Shown here: one piece after another, positions 18,301 through 26,268 of the stretch
How positions within the stretch are numbered: the stretch's first letter is position 1
How the letters are laid out: each line of letters starts with the position of its first letter
Source of the DNA: DATKZH01 sp964475955
GTDB taxonomy: Bacteria > Planctomycetota > Planctomycetia > Pirellulales > Thermoguttaceae
Direction of reading: 5' to 3'
DNA: 47,223 bases
NCBI GenBank assembly: GCA_964475955.1
Contig: CAYYZY010000044.1
Location: 1-47,223 of the forward strand
Notes under the pieces: generated by a model
The model's database searches: none
What the model was told of the DNA's origin: nothing
The model's input: only the letters and a program-made list of their open reading frames with translations
Position numbers and translations under genes: made by a program

Positions 18301-18967
18301 CGTTGAGCGGCTTCTGCTGGCTGGGACGCAGCGTGAATCGCCCCAACCCCTCGGCGGGAATCACCTCGCTGACCGTGAGGCGGTGCCCTTCGACCGTGTC
18401 CGACTTGTCGCCCAGCAGCGTGCCCGTGGGAATCGTGCCCAGGTTCGGCAGGTGGAGCATCACCCGCATGTCCTCCGGCGGGGCGCCGGTGCCGTCCGCG
18501 CCCGCGGCGATCCCCAGGCGCTCGGCCAGCGGCCGGTTGAGGACGACCCTGCGCCGGCTCTCGGGCATCTCGGTCGGCCCGCCGGAGCCGAGCCGCCAGA
18601 ACCGCTCGTCGCAGGCGATCACGTTGACCCCGCCGACGCGCACGGGCTCCGAGCCGCCGGACGACTGCGTTTTCATGCTCCCCCGCAGCACGATCGCCGG
18701 AACGGCCGCGGCGAAATGCTCCCGGAACTCGGGCTGGGCGGCCAGCTCGTCGGCCAGATCGGCGCGGAAGAACTGCTCGCTCACCAGGGCGTGCTCGATC
18801 CGGCCGAGCCGGTCGAGCGTCAGGTCGCGCAGGCTGCCGCGCATCGAGTCGCCGACCAATAGCGCGCCGGTCAGCACGGCCGTCCCGGCCGCCGCGCCGC
18901 AGGCCACCGCCAGGTTCACCCGCCAGTGGTGCAAAAGCGAGACGACGATGAGCCGAAGGGCGGACAT
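15356..18967 (-). CDS. FtsX-family ABC transporter permease
   Basis: A 1203-residue inner-membrane permease of the MacB/FtsX (DUF214) type, with the long form having two FtsX modules. An N-terminal helix (about 12-35, LAVACGAAAGTAVLTGALLVG) precedes a large extracytoplasmic region (about 40-480). Then come membrane clusters around SFFIIAAAVMLVALLF and LLWGYLAGVAVALGAI, a second extracytoplasmic region starting DPTGQTPRR, and a final cluster (LGTFGLAAVQLRSVLERRGELALLRAIGF, the usual ABC-coupling loop). It likely works with the ATPase encoded just upstream on the same strand. Start 18967 gives a sensible membrane protein start; the longer frame to 19201 is repetitive low-complexity DNA. No ribosome site is seen: the spot is filled by 7-bp repeats. 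Confidence 0.85.
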   Translation of the reverse strand: MSALRLIVVSLLHHWRVNLAVACGAAAGTAVLTGALLVGDSMRGSLRDLTLDRLGRIEHALVSEQFFRADLADELAAQPEFREHFAAAVPAIVLRGSMKTQSSGGSEPVRVGGVNVIACDERFWRLGSGGPTEMPESRRRVVLNRPLAERLGIAAGADGTGAPPEDMRVMLHLPNLGTIPTGTLLGDKSDTVEGHRLTVSEVIPAEGLGRFTLRPSQQKPLNAYVSLELGARLFRREIGRRPGRVNAILVAAGDDARRKPSPGGRKVLQRLLRPKLEDYGIRVEVAGGAEESGSGSTPPPARRYFNVTTERMLFDPVADRVLAEALADRDAQAALTYLANTIAVGDRQLAYSTVAAVDFVGEPPLGPFRTPEGRPIEPLEDEEIVLNDWTAADLEAQPGDTVRLSYFEPESTHGRMRERTAAFTLAAVARLAGPADDPAFTPEVPGVTDEESISDWDPPFRPFERDRIRPPRKDPKYPEDEQDRDEQYWEKYRTTPKAFVSLAAGRKLWGSRFGRTSSWRVPPKEGAGGFSDAELDRQREQLEATLEKALAPQAGALGFMFRPVKKQGLEASKGATSFSSLFLGFSFFIIAAAVMLVALLFRLGIDGRANEVGILLAVGLGRRKVARILAGEGLAVAASGGLAGVAVGLGYAALMLAGLTSEHWWLAAVGTPFLRLHTESTFLGIEAPWSLLWGYLAGVAVALGAILWAVWRTRGAPARRLLAGQIGSAAARGTRGRFGRWVGGALLLAALVFGLLAARVGDEMQAGAFFGAGAMVLAASLTLAWSRLRAGTLRSVVAVGRGNLTRMALRSLARNPGRSTLTIGLVAAASFLIVSVSAFRMDPTGQTPRRDSGNGGFALVAETDQPVFYDLNAPTGRAELGFSPEESRLLERADAYALRVRSGDDATCLNLYRPRDPRVLGVPERLIERDGFEVVPWVEPSEAEAENPWRLLERDPGRGDDGVARVPAFADASTATYLLHLSKRNPSLDVRNRRGETVRLVVVGVLPRSIFQGDLLVSEPALLDHFPETSGYRFFLIETPPDATRAVQRALGAALGDYGLVSETTGERLARFLAVQNTYLGTFQSLGGLGLLLGTFGLAAVQLRSVLERRGELALLRAIGFRRRALARMVMLENGLLLVTGLACGVAAALVAVLPHLASGRAAIPWGSLAGTLLLVLAVGLVAGLGAVRAVLAAPLLAALRGE

Positions 18968-18969
18968 GG

Positions 18970-19011
18970 TTGGGAGTTGGGAGTTGGGAGTCAGGAGTCG
19001 GGAGTGGTGGG
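18970..19011. repeat. Heptanucleotide repeat tract before the permease start
   Basis: TTGGGAG x3 (18970-18990) then TCAGGAG, TCGGGAG and a degenerate TGGTGGG, all in 7-base register. It occupies the position of a ribosome binding site for the permease gene (start 18967, minus strand), and none is visible there. Confidence 0.85.
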
Positions 19012-19214
19012 AGGTGGCGGACGATCGATTAAGGGGGTCGGACCGCAGTGGGGGCCCCTGGCGTCTGGTCCGTGCATGGGCGTCTCGACACGGCTCGGGC
19101 AGCCTGCGGCCCCCGGAAACCCGCCGGGCAAGGCCCATTCGGCCTCCCTTCCCTTCCCTGCCCCGGCCGCTGATTCGCTTCCTGGACGCAACTTGCTCCA
19201 TACTTACCGCCCCT

Positions 19215-19242
19215 CACTCGCCACTCACCACTCATCACTACT
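19215..19242. repeat. Heptanucleotide repeat tract at the ATPase gene end
   Basis: CACTCGC, CACTCAC, CACTCAT, CACTACT in 7-base register (19215-19242). It runs across the stop codon of the ATPase gene (19238-19240, minus strand). Confidence 0.75.
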
Positions 19243-19906
19243 TCAACCTTCCTTCGTCGAGTTCCATCGTCCGGGTCATGCGCTCGGCCAGCCGGGTGCT
19301 GTGGGTGACGACGATCAGCATCGACGCTTCCTGCTGCTGGAGGTCGAGCAGGAGCTGGCCCACGCGGTCGGAGTTGGCGCGGTCGAGGTTGCCGGTCGGC
19401 TCGTCGGCCAGCACCAGCGCGGGGCGGTTGATCAGCGCCCGGGCGAGCGCGACGCGCTGGCGCTCGCCGCCGGAGAGCTCGGCCGGACGGTGGTTCCGCC
19501 GCTCGTCGAGCCCCACGCGGCGGAGCAGGTCCTCGGCCCGGTCGTACGACTCCCGGCTGGTCGGCCCGGCGGCGATGGTCGGCACCAGCACGTTCTCCAG
19601 CACGGAGCACTGCGGCAGCAGGTGATGGTCCTGGAAGACGAAGCCCACGTTCCGGCTGCGGAACCGGGCCAAGGCCGGCTCGTCGAGCTGGGTCGGGTCC
19701 TGGTCGTCGAGCGTCACGCGTCCCGAACTGGGCGTATCGAGCGTGCCGATCACGTTCAGAAGCGTGCTCTTCCCCGAACCGCTGGGCCCCACGATGGCCA
19801 GGTTCTCGCCCGACGAAACGGCAAGCGATACCCCCGCGAGCACCACGAGCGGGTCGCCCCGGGTGGGATATTCCTTGGTGACGTTTTCGACCAGCAGTTG
19901 CGCCAT
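19238..19906 (-). CDS. ABC transporter ATPase, LolD/MacB type
   Basis: A 222-residue ATP-binding subunit with Walker A GPSGSGKST, Q-loop FVFQDHHLLPQ, signature LSGGERQRVALARAL, Walker B LVLADEPTGNLD and the switch His in VVTHS. It pairs naturally with the FtsX-type permease 270 bases downstream on the same strand, forming a lipoprotein-release, efflux or mechanotransmission-type exporter. Start 19906 (MAQLLVENV) is preferred to the long frame from 20059, which overlaps the neighbouring gene. A TATTAT box at 19933-19938 is nearby. The transported substrate is not evident. Confidence 0.92.
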   Translation of the reverse strand: MAQLLVENVTKEYPTRGDPLVVLAGVSLAVSSGENLAIVGPSGSGKSTLLNVIGTLDTPSSGRVTLDDQDPTQLDEPALARFRSRNVGFVFQDHHLLPQCSVLENVLVPTIAAGPTSRESYDRAEDLLRRVGLDERRNHRPAELSGGERQRVALARALINRPALVLADEPTGNLDRANSDRVGQLLLDLQQQEASMLIVVTHSTRLAERMTRTMELDEGRLK

Positions 19907-19932
19907 CACCCTCGCGTCCCGGCAAACGACGT

Positions 19933-19938
19933 ATAATA
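19933..19938 (-). promoter_or_regulatory. Candidate -10 box of the ATPase gene
   Basis: TATTAT on the minus strand within a symmetric GTATTATAC, about 27 bases before the ATPase start. No good -35 at the right distance, so this is tentative. Confidence 0.3.
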
Positions 19939-19980
19939 CCTCGACCCTACGGCCTCCTCTGGCAATCTTAGCCGCGAGGC

Positions 19981-20910
19981 TCACGAGTTCAAGCTGGCGA
20001 GCAGGGCCAGCGTGCCCAGGCCGTAGAACGTGTACTCGACGTCGGCCGCGTCGTCCCACAGGCCGCCGCGAAAACCGCCCTCGGGCAGCGCCAGGCTCTC
20101 GGCATAGCGCCGGACACCTTCGCGATCCACGTCGCCCAGCTCCCCCAGATCGACCAGGCTCACCAACGCGGTGAACGTGCTGAGCAGGTCGGCCACCGGG
20201 ATGCGGCCGTTCGCCCGAAACCCGCCTTCGACCGTCTGCATCCCCGAGAGAAAGGCGGCGGCGCCGTGCCGGGTGGCCTGGTCGAGCGCGTCGGTCATCG
20301 CCAACAGCCCGAGCGCCGCGGCCGTGGGGTTGGTGCCGCTTGCGCGGAGCGGATCGAGCTCGACGAAGCCGCCGTCGTCACGCCGCCGCGAGCGGACCAG
20401 CGCGGTCATGGCCGACGCGTCGTCCAGCGGCAGGCCGGCCGCCTGGCGGCACGCCGCGGAGAGGAACGTGTGATACGTGCTGCCGTGCGGGCTGCGCCGG
20501 TTCTTGGCATAGCCGCCGTCGGAGCGCCGGAATCGGTCGAGGTGCGCGGCGACCTCGCCGGGGCGATCGCGGCCGGCCCGGGCGAAGACGTCGATCCCGA
20601 CGAGCGCGTCGAGGAGCACGGCGCTGAAGACCAGCGAGACGAAGTCGATGCTCGACGTCTGCTCATCGAGCCGCTCGGTGAGAAACCGGCCCGTTCGGCC
20701 GCCCAGGCTTTCGGTCAACCGGCCCAAAAGCGCCAGCCCGCGCACGGCGAAGCCCGTGTAGTAGAGGTCGCCCGGCCCCTGCCGTCCGGCGAAGCCGCCA
20801 TCGTCGCCCTGGGCGGCGGCCAGGAAGTCGGCGTGGCGTCGGCGGAGTTCCTCCGGTAGGCGCATCGCCCCGGCGGCCAGGCGGAAGGTCAACTGTTCAA
20901 GGTAGGCCAT
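19981..20910 (-). CDS. Prenyltransferase/squalene-cyclase-fold repeat protein
   Basis: A 309-residue alpha/alpha-toroid protein with at least five repeats of the prenyltransferase beta-subunit type: DGGFAGRQGPGDLYYTGFAV (about 37), DGGYAKNRRSPHGSTYHTFL, DGGFVELDPLRASGTNPTAA, EGGFRANGRIPVADLLSTFT and EGGFRGGLWDDAADVEYTFY. Protein farnesyl- and geranylgeranyltransferases bind zinc by Asp, Cys and His; the Cys partner expected after the last Asp is absent (DVEYTFYG), so catalysis as a protein prenyltransferase is doubtful. The promoter at 20966-20994 supports the start. It lies 74 bases upstream of the ATPase gene on the same strand, so the three genes may be co-transcribed. Confidence 0.8.
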   Translation of the reverse strand: MAYLEQLTFRLAAGAMRLPEELRRRHADFLAAAQGDDGGFAGRQGPGDLYYTGFAVRGLALLGRLTESLGGRTGRFLTERLDEQTSSIDFVSLVFSAVLLDALVGIDVFARAGRDRPGEVAAHLDRFRRSDGGYAKNRRSPHGSTYHTFLSAACRQAAGLPLDDASAMTALVRSRRRDDGGFVELDPLRASGTNPTAAALGLLAMTDALDQATRHGAAAFLSGMQTVEGGFRANGRIPVADLLSTFTALVSLVDLGELGDVDREGVRRYAESLALPEGGFRGGLWDDAADVEYTFYGLGTLALLASLNS

Positions 20911-20965
20911 GAAGCAAACTGCAAGGATCGATGCGCCGGACTCTTCGAGCCCGCTACCGTCTCAG

Positions 20966-20994
20966 ATCCTAAGCCTCGGCCCCACGCGTGACAA
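20966..20994 (-). promoter_or_regulatory. Candidate promoter of the prenyltransferase-like gene
   Basis: Minus strand: TTGTCA (20994-20989), 17-base spacer, TAGGAT (20971-20966), about 48 bases before the start at 20910. Confidence 0.6.
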
Positions 20995-21046
20995 CCAATT
21001 CCTCACGGCGGCGGAAGCGCCGGGGCGCCGGGCCTTCTGCCGGGAC

Positions 21047-21074
21047 TTGCACCGGGGGCCGGCCGGGCTATTCT
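21047..21074 (+). promoter_or_regulatory. Candidate promoter of the DUF1080 gene
   Basis: TTGCAC (21047-21052), 16-base spacer, TATTCT (21069-21074). Leader about 80 bases. Confidence 0.45.
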
Positions 21075-21161
21075 GGAAGGCGAGACGAGGCCCGGCGCCT
21101 GCGACGGCCTCTCCCACCCCGAACGTCCTGCCCGATCCCTGCTCGAAAGGAGTAGCCGCCC

Positions 21162-21878
21162 ATGCGTCCGACTTGCCTGGTTGCCGCGCTATGGTTCGCC
21201 GCGATCCCGCTTGCCGCCGTCCCGAAGGCCGCGGAGAAGGAGCCGCACGCCGGCCTGTGCCAGAAGGAAATCGACGAGGGCTTCGTCCCGCTGTTCGACG
21301 GCAAGACGCTCGACGGCTGGGTGGGCGTCGCCGGGAGCACCGACAGCTACTACGTCGAAGACGGCATGCTCATCTGCAAGGCCGACGGCCGCGACCACAT
21401 CTTCACCGAAAAGGAGTTCGCCAACTTCATCCTCCGGCTCGATATCAAGATGGAGGAGAACGGCAACAACGGCGTGGGTATCCGCACCAGGATCAGCCGC
21501 CAGCCGCACATCGAGGGCATGGAGCTTCAGGTGCTCGACGACACGGGCCCCCGCTACAACGACCCCGATCACCCCAAGTACCTCAAGCTCAAGCCGTACC
21601 AGCACCACGGCTCGATCTACGGCGTCGTCCCCGCCAGGCAGGGCCACGTGAAGAAGGCCGGCCAGTGGAACCACGAGGAGGTGATCTGCAACGGGCGCCA
21701 CGTGAAGGTGATCCTCAACGGGGCCGTGATCGTCGACGCCGACCTCGACAAGGTCACCCCCATGGACGGCAAAGAGCACCCCGGCCTCCAATACAAGAAG
21801 GGCCGCATCGGCCTGCACGCCCACGGCCACGGCGAAAAGGTCTTCTTCCGCAACCTCCGGATCAAGGAGTTGCCGTAA
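21162..21878 (+). CDS. Exported DUF1080 (3-keto-disaccharide hydrolase-type) protein
   Basis: A 238-residue exported protein with a signal peptide (about residues 1-19) and a single DUF1080 domain, a concanavalin-like beta sandwich. Typical motifs are FVPLFDGKTLDGWVG, DGMLICKADG, NFILRLDIKMEENGNNGVGI, GMELQVLDD and the end GRIGLHAHGHGEKVFFRNLRI. Some family members act as 3-keto-glycoside hydrolases, and planctomycetes carry many copies; the actual substrate is not shown here. AAAGGAG ten bases before the ATG supports the start. The HEAT protein gene follows after 39 bases, so the two may be co-transcribed. Confidence 0.92.
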   Translation: MRPTCLVAALWFAAIPLAAVPKAAEKEPHAGLCQKEIDEGFVPLFDGKTLDGWVGVAGSTDSYYVEDGMLICKADGRDHIFTEKEFANFILRLDIKMEENGNNGVGIRTRISRQPHIEGMELQVLDDTGPRYNDPDHPKYLKLKPYQHHGSIYGVVPARQGHVKKAGQWNHEEVICNGRHVKVILNGAVIVDADLDKVTPMDGKEHPGLQYKKGRIGLHAHGHGEKVFFRNLRIKELP

Positions 21879-21917
21879 CCTCGGGCACGAGCGAAAGGAC
21901 GTCGACCCCACACCGCC

Positions 21918-22937
21918 ATGTCGCAGCCCGACGAACCCCCCCACCCCGGCGGCAAACCGCCGGACGACTTCTCGCCATGGGGTATGCTGGGCAAGCTGGT
22001 CCTGCTCCCCGGCCTCTTGGTGCTGGTGCTGGTCATCCTGGTGATGCTGGTCGGCTGGTTGACGCTCTCGCCGGGCGACGTCGACACCATGGTCGACGCG
22101 CTGGAAAAGCGCGGCAGCGCCCGGTGGCGTGCGGCCGTGAACCTGGCCGGCGCGCTCCGCGCGCCGGGGGGCGACGCCCTGAAGCGCGACCCGGCGCTGG
22201 CCCGCCGGCTGATCGCGATCCTCCGCCGAGAACTGGCGGCCGGCCGGATGCGTAAGGAGGACGTGACGCTCCGCGTGTACCTCTGCCGCGCGCTGGGCGA
22301 GTTTTGCGTCGAGGAGCCGGTGGACGTGCTCGTCGACGCCGCGACGATCGAGCGCGACCCGCGGGAAGTCGACGTGCGGCGCTCGGCGATCGAGGCGCTG
22401 GCCGTGCTTGCATCGAACGTCGGCCCGAAACGGCTGCGATCGCGCGACGACCTGCTCGCCGCGCTGGAGGCGGCGGCCCACGACGCGCGCCCCGCGCTCC
22501 GCTCGGCGGCCGCGTTCGCGCTAGGGGTGATCGGAGGAAAGGAGGCCGAGGCGATGCTGACGGGGCTCCTGGGCGACCCGTATCCCGACGTCCGCTACAA
22601 CGCGGCGACGGGCCTGGCCCGGCACGGCCGCGTGGAGTGCGTCGAAGTGCTCCGGGAAATGCTCGACCCGAACGAATCCGCCGGCCTCGACGTGGAGCAG
22701 CGCGAGTCCGCCCGGGACTTCAAACGGGCCGTGATCCTGGTCAACGCGCTGCGCGCGGCCGATCGATTGGCTTCGGCGACCCCGAGCGCCGACTTGAGCC
22801 GGCTGGAGCGTGCGATCGAGCGCTTGACTCGGTCCGACGTGGAGGGTCCGGTGCGCGTGCGCGCGGTCGCCACCCTGCACCGCCTTCGAGAGCGCAGAGC
22901 GAAACCTGAACCCGACGGTCGAGAAGCTTCCCGCTGA
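21918..22937 (+). CDS. Membrane-anchored HEAT-repeat protein
   Basis: A 339-residue protein with one membrane helix (about 24-50, LVLLPGLLVLVLVILVMLVGW) after a short Pro-rich cytoplasmic tail, followed by helical HEAT/armadillo-like repeats. Clear units are ARWRAAVNLAGALRA, EVDVRRSAIEALAVLA, RPALRSAAAFALGVIGG and YPDVRYNAATGLARHG. HEAT solenoids are usually protein-binding scaffolds. The gene is 39 bases after the DUF1080 gene. Only a weak AAAGGAC precedes the ATG, so coupling to the gene before it is possible. Partner unknown. Confidence 0.85.
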   Translation: MSQPDEPPHPGGKPPDDFSPWGMLGKLVLLPGLLVLVLVILVMLVGWLTLSPGDVDTMVDALEKRGSARWRAAVNLAGALRAPGGDALKRDPALARRLIAILRRELAAGRMRKEDVTLRVYLCRALGEFCVEEPVDVLVDAATIERDPREVDVRRSAIEALAVLASNVGPKRLRSRDDLLAALEAAAHDARPALRSAAAFALGVIGGKEAEAMLTGLLGDPYPDVRYNAATGLARHGRVECVEVLREMLDPNESAGLDVEQRESARDFKRAVILVNALRAADRLASATPSADLSRLERAIERLTRSDVEGPVRVRAVATLHRLRERRAKPEPDGREASR

Positions 22938-23311
22938 CCCGGCCAGGTGTCCGCCGCGCTGCGCGCGCACCAGCAACGCGACATGGCCGGTTGTAGCGGT
23001 CGTATCGATGCGCAAGGCAAGTGGTTGGTTTGCCGGGGGTTGCGGCGTCGGTCGGGCAAACGGCTTCGGTGCGAGGAAACGGCGACTTCAGAGTTTCTTG
23101 GTTTTTTTAACCCCTTGCGTAGCATTCACTAACGGCGATTCGAGGGGCGGTTGTTAAACTTTTCCGTTTGCCCATTCGGGTTTTGTCCGCCACATTCATT
23201 TGGAGAGGACCATCCGTAGCTCCGTGCGCGCCCGGTGCGCCCGAAGCGGTGACCTCAAGACTCCCCCATTCCGCGAGTTGTCGGCCCCCGGGCCGGCGAG
23301 GTGAATCCGGC
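22938..23311. other. Intergenic region upstream of the YTV gene
   Basis: No gene is supported in this stretch. It is locally AT-richer around 23091-23165. A promoter candidate is TTGGTT (23098-23103), 16-base spacer, TAGCAT (23120-23125), leaving a leader of nearly 180 bases before the YTV start. Confidence 0.4.
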
Positions 23312-24718
23312 ATGACGAAACCCCTGAGAATCCCGTTGGCGCTGGCGGGCGTGCTCCTTTCGTTGGGCCCGGCCGGGGCGCAGGTCTGCTGCCCCACCAC
23401 GACGTTGATGCCCTGCATCGACTGCCCGACGTATCGCATCGTCCACCAGACGGTCTACGACCAGGAGCAGGTGACGGCGTACCGCGTGGAGTACGAGTCC
23501 GTCTGCGAGGAGCGCAAGGTGACCACGTACCGCCCCGTGTGGGAGACGGAGAAGCGCCGGCGGACCTACCGGGTGCTCCGGCCGGTGGCGGAGACGAGCG
23601 AGCGGGAGGAGCACTACACGGTCCGCCGCCCGGTTTGGGAAACCCAGATGCGGGATTGCAGCTACAACCGGATCCGGCACGTCGAGGAGACGTGCGAGCG
23701 GGAGGAGCGATACACCGTGTGCCGCCCGGTTTGGGAGACGCGCGAGCGCCAGGAGTGCCGGACGGTGCTGCGGCCCGTTCAGGAGACGGTCTACCGCACC
23801 GAGTCGTGCACGGTGACCGAGCCGGTGACGACCTACCGCACCGAGTATCGCGATCAGGGCTCGTACGTCGACGAAACGGTGGTCAAGCCGGGGTGGCCGA
23901 AGACCCGGCTCACGTGGGAGCAGCGCGGGTGGGTCACCGATCCGGCCACCGGCGCCCCCCAGTGGCAGCGGGCCGGGCTGCACTGGACGCAGACGGCCCG
24001 GGGCCGCTACGAGGTGAAGCGCACGTGGCAGCCGAACCTCGTCGCCTGCCAGGTGCCCGAAACCACGCTCGTCCCCAGGGTGGTCACCCGGCAGGTGCCC
24101 GTGCAGGTGACCCGCTACCAGCAGGAGCAGGTTTGCCGGACGGTGCCGTACAAGGTATGCCGCATGGTGAAAGAAGAGCACGTGCGCAAGGTGCCGTACA
24201 CGGTGCGCCGGCCCGTGGTGGAGCGCGTGGAGCAACAGGTGCCGGTTCGCGTGTGCCGGATGGTGACCGAACGGCGCGTGCGCAAGGTGCCGGTGACGAC
24301 GTATCGGACGGTCTGCGAGGAGCGCGTCGAGGAGGTGCCGGTGCGCGTGTGCCGGATGATGCCGGTCGAGGAGACGATCCGCGTGCCGCGATGCGTGGAG
24401 AAGCGGATCCCGGTGACCTACACGCGCTACGTGCCGCGCACGGTCTGCTGCCGGGTGCCGTTGGATTCGTGCCTGGTGCCGGTCGAGTCGTGCGTGACGT
24501 CGTCGGACGCTTCGTGCTGCGTGGCGCCGTCGGACGTCTCCAGCAGTTCGACCACCCGCGCCGCGGAGAAGGTTCCCACGCGCGCCGACGCGGCCGACGT
24601 CCCCCCCGCGCTCTCGGAGGACGCGATCCCCCGCCCGGTCGACGCGGAATCGGCGGCCCAGGCGTCGCCCTCCCCCTCCGACGCGCCCGGGCGCCGAAGC
24701 GCGCCGAACGGCGACTGA
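23312..24718 (+). CDS. YTV-repeat cell-wall/surface protein
   Basis: A 468-residue exported protein, signal peptide about residues 1-23, built mostly of short repeats of the planctomycete YTV type: YTVRRPVWETQ, YTVCRPVWETR, YRVLRPVAET, RKVPYTVRRPVVE, VRVCRMV and similar, rich in Cys, Arg, Val and Glu. Such repeats were described for large cell-wall proteins of planctomycetes, where disulphides are thought to cross-link them. This copy is small, with a distinct insert (about 185-250, WPKTRLTWEQRGWV and WTQTARGRYEVKRTW) and a Ser/Ala-rich tail. GAGG about ten bases before the ATG at 23312 supports the start. A terminator follows at 24757-24790. Confidence 0.88.
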   Translation: MTKPLRIPLALAGVLLSLGPAGAQVCCPTTTLMPCIDCPTYRIVHQTVYDQEQVTAYRVEYESVCEERKVTTYRPVWETEKRRRTYRVLRPVAETSEREEHYTVRRPVWETQMRDCSYNRIRHVEETCEREERYTVCRPVWETRERQECRTVLRPVQETVYRTESCTVTEPVTTYRTEYRDQGSYVDETVVKPGWPKTRLTWEQRGWVTDPATGAPQWQRAGLHWTQTARGRYEVKRTWQPNLVACQVPETTLVPRVVTRQVPVQVTRYQQEQVCRTVPYKVCRMVKEEHVRKVPYTVRRPVVERVEQQVPVRVCRMVTERRVRKVPVTTYRTVCEERVEEVPVRVCRMMPVEETIRVPRCVEKRIPVTYTRYVPRTVCCRVPLDSCLVPVESCVTSSDASCCVAPSDVSSSSTTRAAEKVPTRADAADVPPALSEDAIPRPVDAESAAQASPSPSDAPGRRSAPNGD

Positions 24719-24756
24719 TCGGCCCTTCGGGCGGCCGCACCGCAGGACTCAACGAC

Positions 24757-24790
24757 CGGGACGCCGGCGAGCAAGTCGGCGTCCCGTTTT
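24757..24790 (+). terminator. Intrinsic terminator of the YTV gene
   Basis: CGGGACGCCG (24757-24766) and CGGCGTCCCG (24777-24786), a perfect 10-bp stem with 10-base loop, followed directly by TTTT (24787-24790). Confidence 0.85.
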
Positions 24791-24956
24791 CGTGCGCCGG
24801 CCTCGGTTTCGTCCGGCGCGGGTTCCGGAGATGCCGCGGCCGAGCGGGTCAGCTTGGGCCCCAGTCGGCTTCAGCCGACGCAGCGTTTGCCGCCGGCTTC
24901 AGCCCGTGGAAACGGCGCTGCCAATTCGGAGGTCATTCTTCGGCCGTCCCCGAGCA

Positions 24957-24985
24957 TTGACAGCCGTGCCCGGCTGGGCGACACT
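24957..24985 (+). promoter_or_regulatory. Candidate promoter of the BRCT-MerR-TPR gene
   Basis: A perfect -35 TTGACA (24957-24962) with a 17-base spacer to a weak -10 GACACT (24980-24985). Start of transcription near 24992 would place the ATG at 25039 on a 47-base leader. Confidence 0.4.
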
Positions 24986-25038
24986 CGGGAGCCGTGTGGA
25001 AAGGACTCCTTCGAGTGTCTGGCACGTTGAGCGAAACG

Positions 25039-26265
25039 ATGTCTATCGACGCGAACGACGACTCGCCCCCCACCCTCCAAGGCACGCGGATCGCGTTCCT
25101 CGGCAAGCTGGCGAGCATGTCGAAGCGCGACGCCGCCCGGCTGGTCCGCGAACAGGGGGGCGTGGTCGCCGAGCGCCCCGACGCCTCGGTCCAGCTCATC
25201 GTCGTGGGCGAACAGGACTTGCCGCTGGGCGACGCCCTGGAGGCCGACGACCTGTTCGATCCGCCCACGCGCCGGGCCGTGGAGCAGGGCTCGACCCGCG
25301 TGATCCCGGAGACCGAACTCTGGCAACGCCTGGGCCTGGTCGAGACGCAGCGCGACGTGCGCCGCCTCTACACCCCGGCCATGCTGGCCGAACTGTTGGG
25401 CGTGCCGGTCGCCGTGATCCGCCGCTGGCATCGCCGCGGATTGATCGTGCCCGCCCGCGAAGTCCGCAGGCTCCCCTACTTCGACTTCCGCGAGGTGGCC
25501 ACGGCCCGGCGCCTGGCCGAGCTGTTGGCCGCGGGCAACTCGCCGGGGGCGATCGAGAAGAAGTTGGCCGCGCTGGGCCGTTACTTGCCGGGTGTCGAGC
25601 GACCGTTGGCCCAGCTTTCGGTGATCGTCGAGGGGAAGGATATCCTGCTGCGGCAGGGCGACGGGCTGATCGAGCCGGGGGGGCAGTTGCGGTTCGACTT
25701 CGAGGCGCCGGAGCAGGAGCCGGCCGACGAGGAGGCCGGCGCTGCCGAGGGCGTCGTCGCGCTGGCCCCACCTCGCGATGGCGAGCCCGCGCCAATCTCG
25801 CCCGAGCAACTCTGCCGCATGGCCGCCCGACTGGAAGATGAGGGCCAGTTGGAGCCGGCCGTCGAGACCTACCGCGCCGCCATGGCGGCCACGGGGCCCG
25901 TGCCGGAACTCTGCTTCCAGGTGGCCGAATTGCTCTACCGCTTGGGCGACCTGGGCGGCGCCCGGGAACGCTATTTCATGACCATCGAGCTGAACGAGGA
26001 GTACGTCGAGGCGCGGGCGAACCTGGGTTGCGTGTTGGCCGAGACGGGCCAGGCCGAGCTGGCCGTGGCCGCCTTTCAGGGGGCATTGGCCTATCACGCC
26101 GACTACCAGGACGCCCACTACCATCTCGCCCGAACCCTCGATGAGCTGGGACGCACCGACGAGGCGGAAGTCCATTGGCGCGCGTTCCTCGACCTGGCGC
26201 CCGACAGTCCCTGGGCCGACCAGGCGCGCAGCCGTTTGGCCGGAAGGCCCTCAGACCCCGCCTAG
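25039..26265 (+). CDS. BRCT - MerR-type HTH - TPR fusion protein
   Basis: A 408-residue cytoplasmic protein with three recognisable parts. Residues about 10-95 look like a BRCT domain (GTRIAFLGKLASMSKRDAAR, a typical BRCT start, and LIVVGEQDLPL). Residues about 110-190 form a MerR-like DNA-binding helix-turn-helix (YTPAMLAELLGVPVAVIRRW, HRRGLIVPAREV, LPYFDFREV). Residues about 260-400 are TPR repeats (PELCFQVAELLYRLGDLGGA, VEARANLGCVLAETGQAELA, DAHYHLARTLDELGRTDEA). The frame runs back to a GTG at 24994, but the promoter placement favours 25039; no strong ribosome site is seen for either. A DNA-bound regulator with protein-interaction repeats is the natural reading. Confidence 0.82.
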   Translation: MSIDANDDSPPTLQGTRIAFLGKLASMSKRDAARLVREQGGVVAERPDASVQLIVVGEQDLPLGDALEADDLFDPPTRRAVEQGSTRVIPETELWQRLGLVETQRDVRRLYTPAMLAELLGVPVAVIRRWHRRGLIVPAREVRRLPYFDFREVATARRLAELLAAGNSPGAIEKKLAALGRYLPGVERPLAQLSVIVEGKDILLRQGDGLIEPGGQLRFDFEAPEQEPADEEAGAAEGVVALAPPRDGEPAPISPEQLCRMAARLEDEGQLEPAVETYRAAMAATGPVPELCFQVAELLYRLGDLGGARERYFMTIELNEEYVEARANLGCVLAETGQAELAVAAFQGALAYHADYQDAHYHLARTLDELGRTDEAEVHWRAFLDLAPDSPWADQARSRLAGRPSDPA

Positions 26266-26268
26266 ATG

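Noticed and set aside
18970..19242. CRISPR-like array in the 7-bp repeat tracts
   Set aside because: Units are 7 bases with no spacers; they are microsatellite-like.
23312..24718. Frameshifted or giant repeat gene around the YTV repeats
   Set aside because: The frame is continuous with a signal peptide, a defined tail and a terminator; the other frames are shadows.
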